A stretch of DNA of 64,000 nt from Thermoflexales bacterium (GCA_025057935.1 JANWUW010000071.1:1-64000); one strand, 5' to 3'. Counted from the stretch's first letter, positions 44,019 through 52,550 are shown. Numbers and translations are program-made. Notes: a model not told the origin generated them from the sequence alone.

Positions 44019-45330
44019 CGCAGCGCGAATAAGCCAGCTTCGCGCGATCATTCGTGCCCGGGCAGTGCCCCTTTCGCAATGGGTGCGCCGACTTGCGCTC
44101 GCGTTGCTGTGCCTGGCGCTGCTGCGCTTCGACGTGCCGCCCTACGGCGATCGCGCCGCCTCGCTCGACCGCCTCATCGGCGCGCATCAGTTTGACCTCC
44201 TGAGGTGGTGGGTGCGCGCCGCGCTCGCCAAAGCGCGCGCCGAGGCGCTAGCCGCCCACTGGCACATGAGCGAAGAAGATCAGATTGCGCTTGTGCAGGA
44301 GTACGTTCAGCAGCTCGGCACGCTGGATGCTGTGAACGCACAAATCGAGGCGCTGTACGCCGATCCGCTCATCTCCGATCCCCACGCCGCGAGTGCCACA
44401 CTGCGCGCGCGCCGCGACGCACTGCGTGCCTGGCTCAGCGCGCATCAGTCGCTCGTAGAGTCCATCCTGCAGGATCAGGTGGAAAGCGTCTTGCGCGAGG
44501 AGGGATTCGCTGTTGGCGGGCAGACGCTGCCGCCCGTGCGCTTCCGCTTCACCGAGCTGCCAGAGGTAATGGTGATCTCACGCCGCGATCGCATCGAGCG
44601 CATTGATGGACGCATGCTGACGCCGGGCATTCCCCTGGAGGAGAAAGACCGGCTTGAGCGCGAGGTGAGCAGGCGCTTCAACGTTTCAGCACTAGTGGTG
44701 CGCATCGGCGGCTTGGCGGCGTATCCTGTCATGCTGCCACAAACCACCGCCCTAGACTGGCTGCTTGAAGTGCTCGCCCACGAGTGGGCGCACAACTACC
44801 TTGCGATGACGCTGAGCTGGGTGGGCTTGAACATACTGTCCGACCCCCACGCGCTTATCATCAACGAGACCACGGCAAGCATTGTCGGGCGCGAGATCGG
44901 TCCGCGGGTGATGGCGCGTTACTACCCCCAGCTCTCTGCAGCTCTGGCTTCAGACGTGCGTCCTCATCCCCATGTTGAGGAAGCGTCGGAGAAGTTCGAC
45001 TTCCGCCGCGAAATGCGCGCGACACGCTTAAGAGTAGACGCGCTGCTGGCAGAGGGCAAGATCGAAGAAGCCGAGGCTTACATGGAAGCGCGCCGGCGCG
45101 TGTTTGTGGCGAACGGCTACCCGATTCGCAAGCTGAACCAAGCCTACTTCGCGTTCTACGGCGCCTACAACGACGAGCCCGGCGGCGCACCAGCCGCTGG
45201 TGATGATCCGATCGGCCCCGCAGTGCAGAGACTCCGCGCGCAGAGCGCCTCGCTGGGCGACTTCTTACGCGCAGTTGCTAGCCTGCGCAGCCTTGAGGAC
45301 CTTTACGCGCGCGTGGGCGCGCCGCGCTGA
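43987..45330 (+). CDS. Putative membrane-anchored zinc aminopeptidase
   Basis: This 447-residue protein has an N-terminal hydrophobic stretch (LALALLCLALL), a helical middle region, then the zinc motif HEWAH in LEVLAHEWAHNYLA. A downstream Glu in INETTASIVGREIG fits a gluzincin-like HExxH...E arrangement. The tail with NQAYFAFYGAYNDEPGG resembles the predicted aminopeptidase group COG4324, but I am not certain. The nominal ATG 43987 overlaps the PQQ dehydrogenase gene by 32 bases; GTG 44065 or 44083 would avoid the overlap and leave the hydrophobic segment nearer the N-terminus. The gene is probably co-transcribed with the dehydrogenase. Confidence 0.75.
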   Translation: MARFTALWGSSAARISQLRAIIRARAVPLSQWVRRLALALLCLALLRFDVPPYGDRAASLDRLIGAHQFDLLRWWVRAALAKARAEALAAHWHMSEEDQIALVQEYVQQLGTLDAVNAQIEALYADPLISDPHAASATLRARRDALRAWLSAHQSLVESILQDQVESVLREEGFAVGGQTLPPVRFRFTELPEVMVISRRDRIERIDGRMLTPGIPLEEKDRLEREVSRRFNVSALVVRIGGLAAYPVMLPQTTALDWLLEVLAHEWAHNYLAMTLSWVGLNILSDPHALIINETTASIVGREIGPRVMARYYPQLSAALASDVRPHPHVEEASEKFDFRREMRATRLRVDALLAEGKIEEAEAYMEARRRVFVANGYPIRKLNQAYFAFYGAYNDEPGGAPAAGDDPIGPAVQRLRAQSASLGDFLRAVASLRSLEDLYARVGAPR

Positions 45331-45357
45331 CAAGAGGACAACGAGGGCAGTGCACGC

Positions 45358-46236
45358 TCAAGCCGCCGCGCGGTTGAACATCACTACGCCAGCGATGATC
45401 AGCGCGCCGCCGAGCACCATAGGCACGGTGATCACTTCGCCCAGCAACCATGCGCCCAGCACAGCAGTCACGAGCGGCACAAGGTAAGAGGGAATGGTGG
45501 AAAACGTGGCACCGAAGCGCTGGTTCAGCACCAGAATGGCGATGAATGAGACGACAGAGTTCATCGCTATGACGTAGAGGAGCTGAAGCCAGCCAAGCGC
45601 TGAGAGAGTATGCAGGTTCAGCTCACCGAACGCTAGCCCAAAGGCAAACGCTGGCAGCGCAGCGGCGAGGTGCTGCCCGCCAGCCAGCACCCAGGTGTCC
45701 ACCGTCTGCATGTAGCGCCGCATGATCACTGCGCCAAGCGACGCCGCGAGCATCCCGCCGAAGCCAAAAGCGTAGCCGCGCCAATCTGCGGGCTCTTCGC
45801 CGAGCCCTGTGTCACCGCTGAGCAGCAACAGCCCTGTGCCAGCAGCAGCCACGCCCAGACCCAGCAATTTGGTGCGTGTGAGCGGCTCATGCTGCAGCGT
45901 GAAGTGCGCGATGACGCCTGTCGCTACTGGCATGAGCGTGAAGATCAGCGAAAGCACGCTGCTCGAGATGAACACTAGCGAGAGCGTCACGCCGATCACC
46001 GGCGCGGCTGTGTTCAGCACACCCAGCGCGATGAGGAGCAACTGCCTCTGCCGATCGCGCGGCAGATGAGCGCGCCGCGCCCAAACCACAGGCGCGAAGA
46101 AGGCAGCAGCAAGCAGCAAGCGCAACGCAGCGAATGCCTCGGGCGAAAGCGCAGCGAATCCAAGCCGCGTGACTACCACAGCGCTGCCCAGCGCGAGCGC
46201 TGCGATGAGCGTGAGCGCGCCAGCCGGGCCGCGCAT
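45358..46236 (-). CDS. DMT-superfamily EamA transporter
   Basis: This 292-residue inner-membrane transporter has ten helices in two EamA repeats. The first has PEAFAALRLLLAAAFFAPVVW and SLVFISSSVLSLIFTLMPVATGVIAHF. The second has SVVSFIAILVLNQRFGATFSTIPSYLVPLVTAVLGAWLLGE. Members export amino acids, purines or other metabolites; the substrate here is unknown. It starts 3 bases after the MoeB-rhodanese stop, so both are likely on one transcript. It converges with the peptidase gene across a 27-base gap without a visible terminator. Confidence 0.88.
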   Translation of the reverse strand: MRGPAGALTLIAALALGSAVVVTRLGFAALSPEAFAALRLLLAAAFFAPVVWARRAHLPRDRQRQLLLIALGVLNTAAPVIGVTLSLVFISSSVLSLIFTLMPVATGVIAHFTLQHEPLTRTKLLGLGVAAAGTGLLLLSGDTGLGEEPADWRGYAFGFGGMLAASLGAVIMRRYMQTVDTWVLAGGQHLAAALPAFAFGLAFGELNLHTLSALGWLQLLYVIAMNSVVSFIAILVLNQRFGATFSTIPSYLVPLVTAVLGAWLLGEVITVPMVLGGALIIAGVVMFNRAAA

Positions 46237-46239
46237 GCC

Positions 46240-47406
46240 TTAATACACAGGCGTGCTTGGGTCCACTTCGCGTGCCCAAGCGAGCAAGCCGCCCTTCACA
46301 TTCCGCACTTTGCGGAAGCCAATGTCCTCGATCAAGAACCGCACCACATCGGCGCTGCGTGCGCCGCTGCGACAGTACACAAGGATCTCATCCGCTTGGC
46401 TCAACTCGTGGAGGTGCTCCTTCACCTTATCTTTCGGGATGAGGCGCGCGCCGGGCAAGCGTGCGATCGCCCACTCGTACGGCTCGCGCACATCGAGCAA
46501 CAGGGTGTTGGTGCGCTCCAAGCCCTCATCGAGCCGCTGCTTGAGTTCTTGCACGGTGATCTCCGGCACCGCTTTGGGAGGTGGCGAGGTATGCGCGGGC
46601 ACGCCACAGAACGCCTCGTAGTCAATCAGCGCCGTGATGGTGGGATTAGCGCCGCAGATGGGGCAGTTGGGGTCTTTGCGCAGCTTGAGCTCGCGGAAGC
46701 TCATCTCCAGCGCGTCGTAGAGCAGCAATCGACCAATCAGCGGCTCGCCAATGCCGGTGATGATCTTCACCGCCTCTGTGGCTTGGATCACACCGATCAC
46801 GCCCGGAAGCACGCCAAGCACGCCACCTTCGGCGCAGCTCGGCACCAGGCCCGGCGGGGGCGGCTCGGGGAAGACGCAGCGGTAGCACGGTCCGCGCGCC
46901 GCCCAGAACACCGATGCTTGCCCATCGAAGCGGAAGATGCTGCCATGGACGTTGGGCTTGCCGAGCAGCACGCAGGCATCGTTCACAAGGTAGCGCGTGG
47001 GGAAATTGTCGGCGCCGTCAAGCACCACGTCGTATTCGCGCATGATGTCAAGCGCGTTGGCGCTGGTGAGCGGTGTTTCGTAAGTGATGATCTCAACGTG
47101 GGGATTCAGGTCGCGCAGGCGTTCGGCAGCGCTCTGCAACTTCGGCTTGCCGACGTTGCGCTGCCCATACAGGACTTGGCGCTGTAGGTTGCTCTCATCT
47201 ACTACATCGAAGTCAACCAGCCCGAGCCGCCCCACGCCAGCCGCTGCAAGATATAGGGCTGCTGGCGATCCAAGCCCGCCAACGCCAACAATGAGCACTC
47301 GTGCCTGCTTCAGCTTGCGCTGCCCTTCAATGCCGATCTCGGGCAAGATCAGATGACGCGAGTATCGGCGGATCTCCGCATCCGAAAGCGCGCTGGCTAC
47401 ATTCAT
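46240..47406 (-). CDS. MoeB/ThiF-type adenylyltransferase with C-terminal rhodanese domain
   Basis: This 388-residue protein activates the C-terminus of a ubiquitin-like sulfur carrier (MoaD, ThiS or CysO) by adenylation. The E1-like domain (1-255) has RYSRHLILPEIGIEGQRKL, the nucleotide loop VGVGGLGSPAALYLAAAGVG and LGLVDFDVVDESNLQRQ. The zinc Cys pairs are CYRC and CPIC, and the candidate catalytic Cys is in VPSCAEGGVLG. A linker leads to a rhodanese domain (about 285-388) with active-site loop YCRSGARS that can carry persulfide. The fusion suits molybdopterin, thiamine or thiolated-tRNA sulfur transfer. It is divergent from nuoA. Confidence 0.93.
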   Translation of the reverse strand: MNVASALSDAEIRRYSRHLILPEIGIEGQRKLKQARVLIVGVGGLGSPAALYLAAAGVGRLGLVDFDVVDESNLQRQVLYGQRNVGKPKLQSAAERLRDLNPHVEIITYETPLTSANALDIMREYDVVLDGADNFPTRYLVNDACVLLGKPNVHGSIFRFDGQASVFWAARGPCYRCVFPEPPPPGLVPSCAEGGVLGVLPGVIGVIQATEAVKIITGIGEPLIGRLLLYDALEMSFRELKLRKDPNCPICGANPTITALIDYEAFCGVPAHTSPPPKAVPEITVQELKQRLDEGLERTNTLLLDVREPYEWAIARLPGARLIPKDKVKEHLHELSQADEILVYCRSGARSADVVRFLIEDIGFRKVRNVKGGLLAWAREVDPSTPVY

Positions 47407-47485
47407 GACATGCTCCAGCGAAAGGATACCGCAGGCGAAGTGAGAAATACGCTGCGCTTCGCTCAGCTTATCCCGTGCCTGCGGC

Positions 47486-47491
47486 TATAAT
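47486..47491 (+). promoter_or_regulatory. -10 element for nuoA
   Basis: A consensus TATAAT lies 93 bases before nuoA ATG, unlike the short spacing elsewhere. It gives a leader of about 85 bases that contains the hairpin at 47527-47564. No good -35 is visible. Confidence 0.6.
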
Positions 47492-47526
47492 GCTGCCGCT
47501 TTTCTCGGGAAACACAGGTAACCGCG

Positions 47527-47564
47527 AGCCACAGCGCTACGAGCGCATCTCAAGCGCTGTGGCT
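47527..47564 (+). promoter_or_regulatory. 12-bp hairpin in the nuoA leader
   Basis: AGCCACAGCGCT and its exact complement AGCGCTGTGGCT are separated by 14 bases in the untranslated leader. No T-tract follows, so it is not a terminator. A protein or ribosome-related control element is possible. Confidence 0.5.
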
Positions 47565-47584
47565 GTATTACGGATGGGCGCGCC

Positions 47585-47941
47585 ATGAGAACCGATTTTG
47601 CTTTCGTCGGCGTGATGATTGTTGCAGCAGCGCTGCTGATGGGCGTAACGCTCCTTGCAGCCGCACTGCTCCGCCCCAAGAAACCCAACCCCGCAAAGCT
47701 CTCCACCTATGAATGCGGCATGGAGACGGTGGGAGATACATGGGTGCAGTTCCGCGTGAGCTACTACATCCTTGCCCTCGTCTTCGTGCTGTTTGACATC
47801 GAAGCGATCCTGCTCTTCCCGATCGCTGTGGCGTTCAACGCGCTGCCGCTGTTTGCTGTGCTCAACGTCACCCTTTTTATTCTTGTGCTGCTGGCAGCGT
47901 TGCTCTACGCTTGGCGCAAGGGGGCGCTGGACTGGGAGTGA
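47585..47941 (+). CDS. nuoA: NADH-quinone oxidoreductase subunit A
   Basis: This 118-residue membrane subunit of complex I has three helices. The conserved LSTYECGMETVGDTWVQFRVSYYILALVFVLFDIEAILLFP is present, including the Cys loop and the FDxE acidic pair. NuoA sits beside NuoH and NuoJ near the quinone site. No Shine-Dalgarno is seen. It has its own promoter and leader and is followed at 8 bases by an intrinsic terminator. nuoB, C and D, which usually come next, are not in the window. Confidence 0.96.
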   Translation: MRTDFAFVGVMIVAAALLMGVTLLAAALLRPKKPNPAKLSTYECGMETVGDTWVQFRVSYYILALVFVLFDIEAILLFPIAVAFNALPLFAVLNVTLFILVLLAALLYAWRKGALDWE

Positions 47942-47948
47942 ACGGAGT

Positions 47949-47982
47949 AGCCTGATGGGCACATCGCCCGTCAGGCTTTTTT
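47949..47982 (+). terminator. Intrinsic terminator between nuoA and nuoH
   Basis: AGCCTGATGGGC and GCCCGTCAGGCT form a 12-bp stem with one G-U pair and a 5-base loop, followed by TTTTTT. nuoH starts only 7 bases later. It may act as a partial terminator that sets the nuoA to nuoH ratio. Confidence 0.85.
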
Positions 47983-47989
47983 GTGCGCT

Positions 47990-49243
47990 ATGGACGCGAT
48001 CACAAACCTTCTAAAAATCATCAGCGACTTCGTCGCCGAGCTGATCCGCTCGGTGCTCGGCTTCAGCCCATTGCTCGCCGAACTGGTGGTGATGGGTTTG
48101 GCTGCTGTGGTGCTGATCACCTTCGCGGCGCTCTCGTTCATGGGCTTGACCTACGTCGAGCGCAAGGTGGTGGCGCGCATTCAGGATCGCCTTGGTCCCA
48201 ACCAAGCGGGTCCGTTTGGGCTGCTGCAACCACTTGCCGACGGCATCAAGATGTTCACCAAAGAGGACACCACACCCGCGACTGCTGATCGCTGGGTGTA
48301 CAACCTCGCGCCGCTGGTGATCGCAGTGTTCGCGCTTGCGACTTACGCGGTCATCCCGTTCGCGCCGGGCGTGGTCGGCACGAACTTGAACGTTGGCGTG
48401 TTTTACGTGTTGGCGATCGGCTCGGGGAGCATCGTGGCGATTCTCATGGCGGGCTGGGGGAGCAACAACAAGTATGCGCTGCTGGGCGCCTTCCGCACGG
48501 TGGCGCAGCTCATCGGCTATGAAGTGCCAATGCTGCTCAATGTGCTCACGGTAGTGCTGGTCACTGGCTCGATGAGCCTCATTGACATCATCAACCACCA
48601 GACGCTCGCAGAGGGCAACCCCGGCATCCCGCACATCCTCATGTTGCCCTTGCCCGCGTTGGTGTTCCTGATCAGCGGCATTGCCGAGACAGCGCGTTCG
48701 CCGTTCGACCTGCTGGAGGCAGAGTCTGAGATCGTCGCTGGCTTCCACACCGAATACAGCGGCATGAAGTTCGCGCTGTTCTTCCTCGGCGAGTACGTCA
48801 ACGCGCTCGCGGTGGCGTTCATCTTCTCAACGCTGTTCCTCGGTGGCTACGCAGGTCCTATCCTGCCGCCGTACGTGTGGATCTTGCTCAAGGCGGCGCT
48901 GGTGTTCTTCGTCTTCATGTGGCTGCGCGGCACGCTGCCGCGTGTGCGCATTGACCAAATGCACGCGCTGAACTGGAAGTTCCTTGTGCCAATGAGCACG
49001 GTGAACCTTGTGCTGGTGATGCTCGTGCTCAAGCTCTTCCCCACTAGCGAGGCTGCAGCGCAGACTTTCGGCGGCATCTTGGTCACTCCTTGGGTGCAAG
49101 CGCTGATCCTGCTAGCGGTGAATCTTGCGGTGTTGTTTGTGTCGCTGGCGCTGGCAGCGCGCGCAGCACGGCGATTCCGCCAGGCGGAAGAGGAAATGAT
49201 CATGCGGCGGCGCTCGGCGAATCTTGCCACTGCGCGCGCCTGA
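47990..49243 (+). CDS. nuoH: NADH-quinone oxidoreductase subunit H
   Basis: This 417-residue polytopic subunit (about eight or nine helices) forms the quinone chamber with NuoA and NuoD/B. It has YVERKVVARIQDRLGPNQAGPFGLLQPLADGIKMFTKED, the AETARSPFDLLEAESEIVAGFHTEYSG quinone loop with its acidic residues, and LRGTLPRVRIDQMHALNWKFLVP. The C-terminal 60 residues form an extra helix and a charged tail. ATG 47990 follows a terminator U-tract by 7 bases and has no clear Shine-Dalgarno. nuoI, its usual follower, is missing. Confidence 0.96.
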   Translation: MDAITNLLKIISDFVAELIRSVLGFSPLLAELVVMGLAAVVLITFAALSFMGLTYVERKVVARIQDRLGPNQAGPFGLLQPLADGIKMFTKEDTTPATADRWVYNLAPLVIAVFALATYAVIPFAPGVVGTNLNVGVFYVLAIGSGSIVAILMAGWGSNNKYALLGAFRTVAQLIGYEVPMLLNVLTVVLVTGSMSLIDIINHQTLAEGNPGIPHILMLPLPALVFLISGIAETARSPFDLLEAESEIVAGFHTEYSGMKFALFFLGEYVNALAVAFIFSTLFLGGYAGPILPPYVWILLKAALVFFVFMWLRGTLPRVRIDQMHALNWKFLVPMSTVNLVLVMLVLKLFPTSEAAAQTFGGILVTPWVQALILLAVNLAVLFVSLALAARAARRFRQAEEEMIMRRRSANLATARA

Positions 49244-49271
49244 GCACGTCCTCGCGTAGGAGGTCCCAAGC

Positions 49272-49973
49272 ATGACGATTCAGCAGCTCATCTTCATCGC
49301 GCTGGCGATTCTCGTGATCGGCTCAGCGCTGTTCGTGGTGACGACCAGCAACTTGTTTCGCGGCGCGCTGATGCTGATCGTGGCATTCTTCGGCATCGCC
49401 GGCTTCTACGTGTTGCTCGACAACGGGCTGTTCGCCGTGGCGCAGGTGATGATCTACATCGGCGCGATCTCGATCCTGATCATCTTTTCGGTCATGCTCA
49501 CGCGCGGCATGCAGGCGATGATCCCGCGCAATGCTCAAGCTGGCAGCGTGGCGATCGCCGCGGGCTTGCTGTTCCTGATCCTATTGCTGGCGTTCGGTCC
49601 GTTCCGCTTGGTGGTGGATCTCAGCGGCGTGCCTGTGCTCGCAACGCTGTTCCGCACGGAGTCGCCGCGTGTGCTCGGCGGCTTGCCTTGGTCGTTTGCC
49701 AACCGCGAAGTGCCCGAGACCTACATTGCGGATTTTGGGCGCGCCCTCGTGGACTTGAACCAGTTCCTCTTGCCATTCTTGCTGGTGGCGTTCCTCGTGG
49801 ATGCAGTGTTAGCGGGCGCTATCTACATCGCGCGTCAGCGCAAACCTGCGGAGGTGATCGCCGAACGCGAGGCTATCGCCAAGGAAGAGGCTGAGGAGAT
49901 CGCCGCGCTGCAACCACAGGCAGCGTCGCCTGCTTTGCCGCAGAGCGCCGTAGCCTCAACGGCTGAACACTGA
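49272..49973 (+). CDS. nuoJ: NADH-quinone oxidoreductase subunit J
   Basis: This 233-residue subunit has five helices. FFGIAGFYVLLDNGLFAVAQVMIYIGAISILIIFSVMLTRG is the conserved NuoJ block, with the pi-bulge helix. The C-terminal 60 residues (IARQRKPAEVIAEREAIAKEEAEEIAAL and an Ala/Pro tail) are a charged cytoplasmic extension, longer than E. coli NuoJ. ATG 49272 has a strong AGGAGG ribosome site. It lies 28 bases after nuoH and 16 before nuoK. Confidence 0.95.
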   Translation: MTIQQLIFIALAILVIGSALFVVTTSNLFRGALMLIVAFFGIAGFYVLLDNGLFAVAQVMIYIGAISILIIFSVMLTRGMQAMIPRNAQAGSVAIAAGLLFLILLLAFGPFRLVVDLSGVPVLATLFRTESPRVLGGLPWSFANREVPETYIADFGRALVDLNQFLLPFLLVAFLVDAVLAGAIYIARQRKPAEVIAEREAIAKEEAEEIAALQPQAASPALPQSAVASTAEH

Positions 49974-49989
49974 AGGAGTTGGTGCTGCC

Positions 49990-50322
49990 ATGAACCTCCA
50001 AAACACTATCAACGGCATTCCGCTGGAGTGGTACCTGATCGTCGCGGCTGCGTTGTTCAGCATTGGTCTTTACGGCGTGTTGGCGCGTAAGAATGCTGTC
50101 GCCATGCTGATGGGCGTGGAGCTAATGCTGAACTCGGTCAACCTCAACCTGCTTGCCTTCTGGCGCTACCTCGCGCCAGAGTCTGCGGCCGGCTTGGCAT
50201 TTGCCGCGTTCGTCTTCGTGATTGCAGCAGCCGAGACCGCTGTGGGCTTGGCGTTGATCATCGCGGTATACCGCTCACTCAAGAGCGTAGACCCAGAAAC
50301 CCTCACGCAACTCAAACTCTGA
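49990..50322 (+). CDS. nuoK: NADH-quinone oxidoreductase subunit K
   Basis: This 110-residue three-helix subunit is a relative of MrpC. It has LFSIGLYGVLARKNAVAMLMGVELMLNSVNLNLLAF, with the proton-path Glu of helix 2 (VELMLN), and VIAAAETAVGLALIIAVYRS, with the Glu of helix 3. Both carboxylates needed for proton transfer are present. AAGGAG lies upstream of ATG 49990. It is followed by nuoL after 10 bases. Confidence 0.96.
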   Translation: MNLQNTINGIPLEWYLIVAAALFSIGLYGVLARKNAVAMLMGVELMLNSVNLNLLAFWRYLAPESAAGLAFAAFVFVIAAAETAVGLALIIAVYRSLKSVDPETLTQLKL

Positions 50323-50332
50323 GCCGAAGAGC

Positions 50333-52540
50333 ATGTTTGCCGAAGCACCCGTAACCGCACCACCATACCTTGCCACGTTGCTCTGGCTAGCGCCTTTGCC
50401 GCCACTTGTGGCGTTCGCGCTGATCGCGCTCTTCTTTAACCGTTACAAACAGCTCAGCGCGACCATCGCCGTCGTTTCGATGCTGGCTTCGACGGTGATC
50501 TCGTTCATCGTGTTCTTCAACGTGTGGCAGCTCAAGGACTTGGGCAAAGCGCCGATCCGCAGCACTTTCCCTTGGCTGCCCACAGGAGACACTGTGCTCA
50601 ACATCGGCGTTGGCGTGGATCCTCTGGGCGCGACTTTCCTCTTCATGGTGCCGTTGGCGTGCTCGCTGATCTTCATCTACTCGACGGGCTACATGGCGGG
50701 CGACCCCTACTACTCGCGCTTCTTCGCCTACCTCAGCCTGTTCGGCGGCTCCATGATGGGGCTGGTGGTCAGCGACAACTTGTTGACGCTGTTCATCTTT
50801 TGGGAGCTGATGGGGTTCTGCTCCTACTCGCTGATCGGCTTCTTCTTCCGCAAGCCCTCAGCGTATCGCGCAGCAGTGAAGGCGTTCATGACCACGCGCG
50901 TGGGCGACATGTTGCTGCTGCTGGGCATGGCATACCTTTATACGCAGACCGGCACGCTGAGCTTCCACGAAATCCTGCACAACGAAGAAGTGCTCACGAG
51001 GCTTGCGGAGACGCAATCCGCGTTCGGGCTCTCTGCCGCTGCTGCAATTGCGTTGTTGATCTTCGGCGGCACTGTGGGCAAGAGCGCGCAGTGGCCGCTC
51101 CATGTTTGGTTGCCAGACGCAATGGAAGGCCCCACGCCGGTCTCAGCAATGATCCACGCTGCCACGATGGTGAGCGCCGGCGTGTTTATGCTGCTGCGCT
51201 TCTTCCCATTGCTGCAAGCTGCAGGTGAGCACAACACGGCGTTCCTCGTCGTGGCGTTGATCGGTGCTTTCACCGCGTTCATGGGCGCCACGATTGCTGT
51301 GGCGCAATACGACATCAAGCGCGTGCTCGCGTTCTCCACTATCTCGCAACTTGGCTTTATGGTGGCGGCTACGGGCATTGGCGCCTACGTGGCTGCGGCA
51401 TTCCACCTGCTCACCCATGCCTTCTTCAAGGCGCTGCTTTTCCTCGCCTCAGGTTCGGTGATCCACGGCGTGGAGCACGGGCATCATCACGTAAGCCATG
51501 CTGCTCACGGGAATCATGGAAGCCACGCAGCACACAGCAACGAGGAGCATGACGGACACAGCATGCACAGCGACGCGAGCCATGCTCACGACTTCGACCC
51601 ACAGGACATGCGCAACATGGGCGGCTTGGCGCGGCGCATGCCGATTACCTTCGCGACGTTTTTGATTGGCGGCGCGGCGCTGGCGGGTTTCCCCTTCATC
51701 ACTGCCGGCTTCTGGAGCAAGGACGAGATCTTCGCCGACGCCTACTACCACGGTCTGGTGAAAGGCGATGGTTTGGCGACGCTGGTGTTTGTGCTGCTGG
51801 TGCTCAGTGCCCTGATGACAGCGTTCTACACCACGCGCCAGATCGTGATGACCTTCCTTGGGCAGCCGCGCACTGAAGCCGCTGCGCACGCAGAGGAGAG
51901 CGCGCCCTCAATGACGTTCCCGCTGATCGTGTTGTCAGTGTTCGCGCTCTTTATCGGCTTCATCAACATCCCCAAAGACTTCCCCGTGTTCGGCGCGCTG
52001 ATGGGTGATGGCGCCTTCTGGTTGAAGAATTATCTCGCCAGCATGCTGCTTGAGAAGCCCGAAGCGCCGCCGTTCAACGCAGTTCCGGTGTTGTTCTCAA
52101 TCGCAGTTGCCCTAGGCGGCATCGCGCTCGGCTATGCAGCATACGGCGTGCGCCCGTTGACCGCTGGACAAACAGACCCCGTGGAGCGTCTGCCGTTCTT
52201 CAAGTTCCTTCACAACCGCTGGTATTGGGACGATCTGTATCGCATCATCTTCGTCAGGCCGATGCAAGCGATCGCCGATCGCTACACTGACGTGGTTGAC
52301 CGCGGCGTCATTGACCGCGTGCTGGAGGGCGGCTATGCGCTGGGCGCACGCGTGACCAAGAGCTTCGCCGAATTCGATCGCGTAGTGATCACAGGCTTCT
52401 CCGACACAGTGGGGCGCATCTTTCGCGCAGCTGGCGATTGGGTGCGCGACTTGCAGACTGGGCAGGTGCAGAACTACCTGCTCTCCAGCCTTGCCATGGC
52501 GTTGGTGATCATCGTCGTCTTCATCTTCCTGTTCCAGTAG
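50333..52540 (+). CDS. nuoL: NADH-quinone oxidoreductase subunit L with His-rich insert
   Basis: This 735-residue distal antiporter-like subunit (ordinary NuoL is about 610-700) has the pump Glu in TLFIFWELMGFCSYSLIGFF, and GKSAQWPLHVWLPDAMEGPTPVSAMIHAATMVSAGV with its Lys. ASGSVIHGVEH is followed at residues 378-419 by a stretch with 15 His in 42 residues, before DMRNMGGLARRMPIT. After WYWDDLYRIIFV comes the lateral helix. Between VDRGVID and LQTGQVQNY there are 45 residues, versus about 20 in ordinary NuoL as I remember it. This would lengthen the lateral helix to span an extra subunit. Confidence 0.96.
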   Translation: MFAEAPVTAPPYLATLLWLAPLPPLVAFALIALFFNRYKQLSATIAVVSMLASTVISFIVFFNVWQLKDLGKAPIRSTFPWLPTGDTVLNIGVGVDPLGATFLFMVPLACSLIFIYSTGYMAGDPYYSRFFAYLSLFGGSMMGLVVSDNLLTLFIFWELMGFCSYSLIGFFFRKPSAYRAAVKAFMTTRVGDMLLLLGMAYLYTQTGTLSFHEILHNEEVLTRLAETQSAFGLSAAAAIALLIFGGTVGKSAQWPLHVWLPDAMEGPTPVSAMIHAATMVSAGVFMLLRFFPLLQAAGEHNTAFLVVALIGAFTAFMGATIAVAQYDIKRVLAFSTISQLGFMVAATGIGAYVAAAFHLLTHAFFKALLFLASGSVIHGVEHGHHHVSHAAHGNHGSHAAHSNEEHDGHSMHSDASHAHDFDPQDMRNMGGLARRMPITFATFLIGGAALAGFPFITAGFWSKDEIFADAYYHGLVKGDGLATLVFVLLVLSALMTAFYTTRQIVMTFLGQPRTEAAAHAEESAPSMTFPLIVLSVFALFIGFINIPKDFPVFGALMGDGAFWLKNYLASMLLEKPEAPPFNAVPVLFSIAVALGGIALGYAAYGVRPLTAGQTDPVERLPFFKFLHNRWYWDDLYRIIFVRPMQAIADRYTDVVDRGVIDRVLEGGYALGARVTKSFAEFDRVVITGFSDTVGRIFRAAGDWVRDLQTGQVQNYLLSSLAMALVIIVVFIFLFQ

Positions 52541-52550
52541 GAGCGTCTCC

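Noticed and set aside
47527-47564. Hairpin before nuoA as a terminator of an upstream transcript
   Set aside because: The upstream gene on this strand is absent (moeB is divergent) and no T-tract follows the stem.
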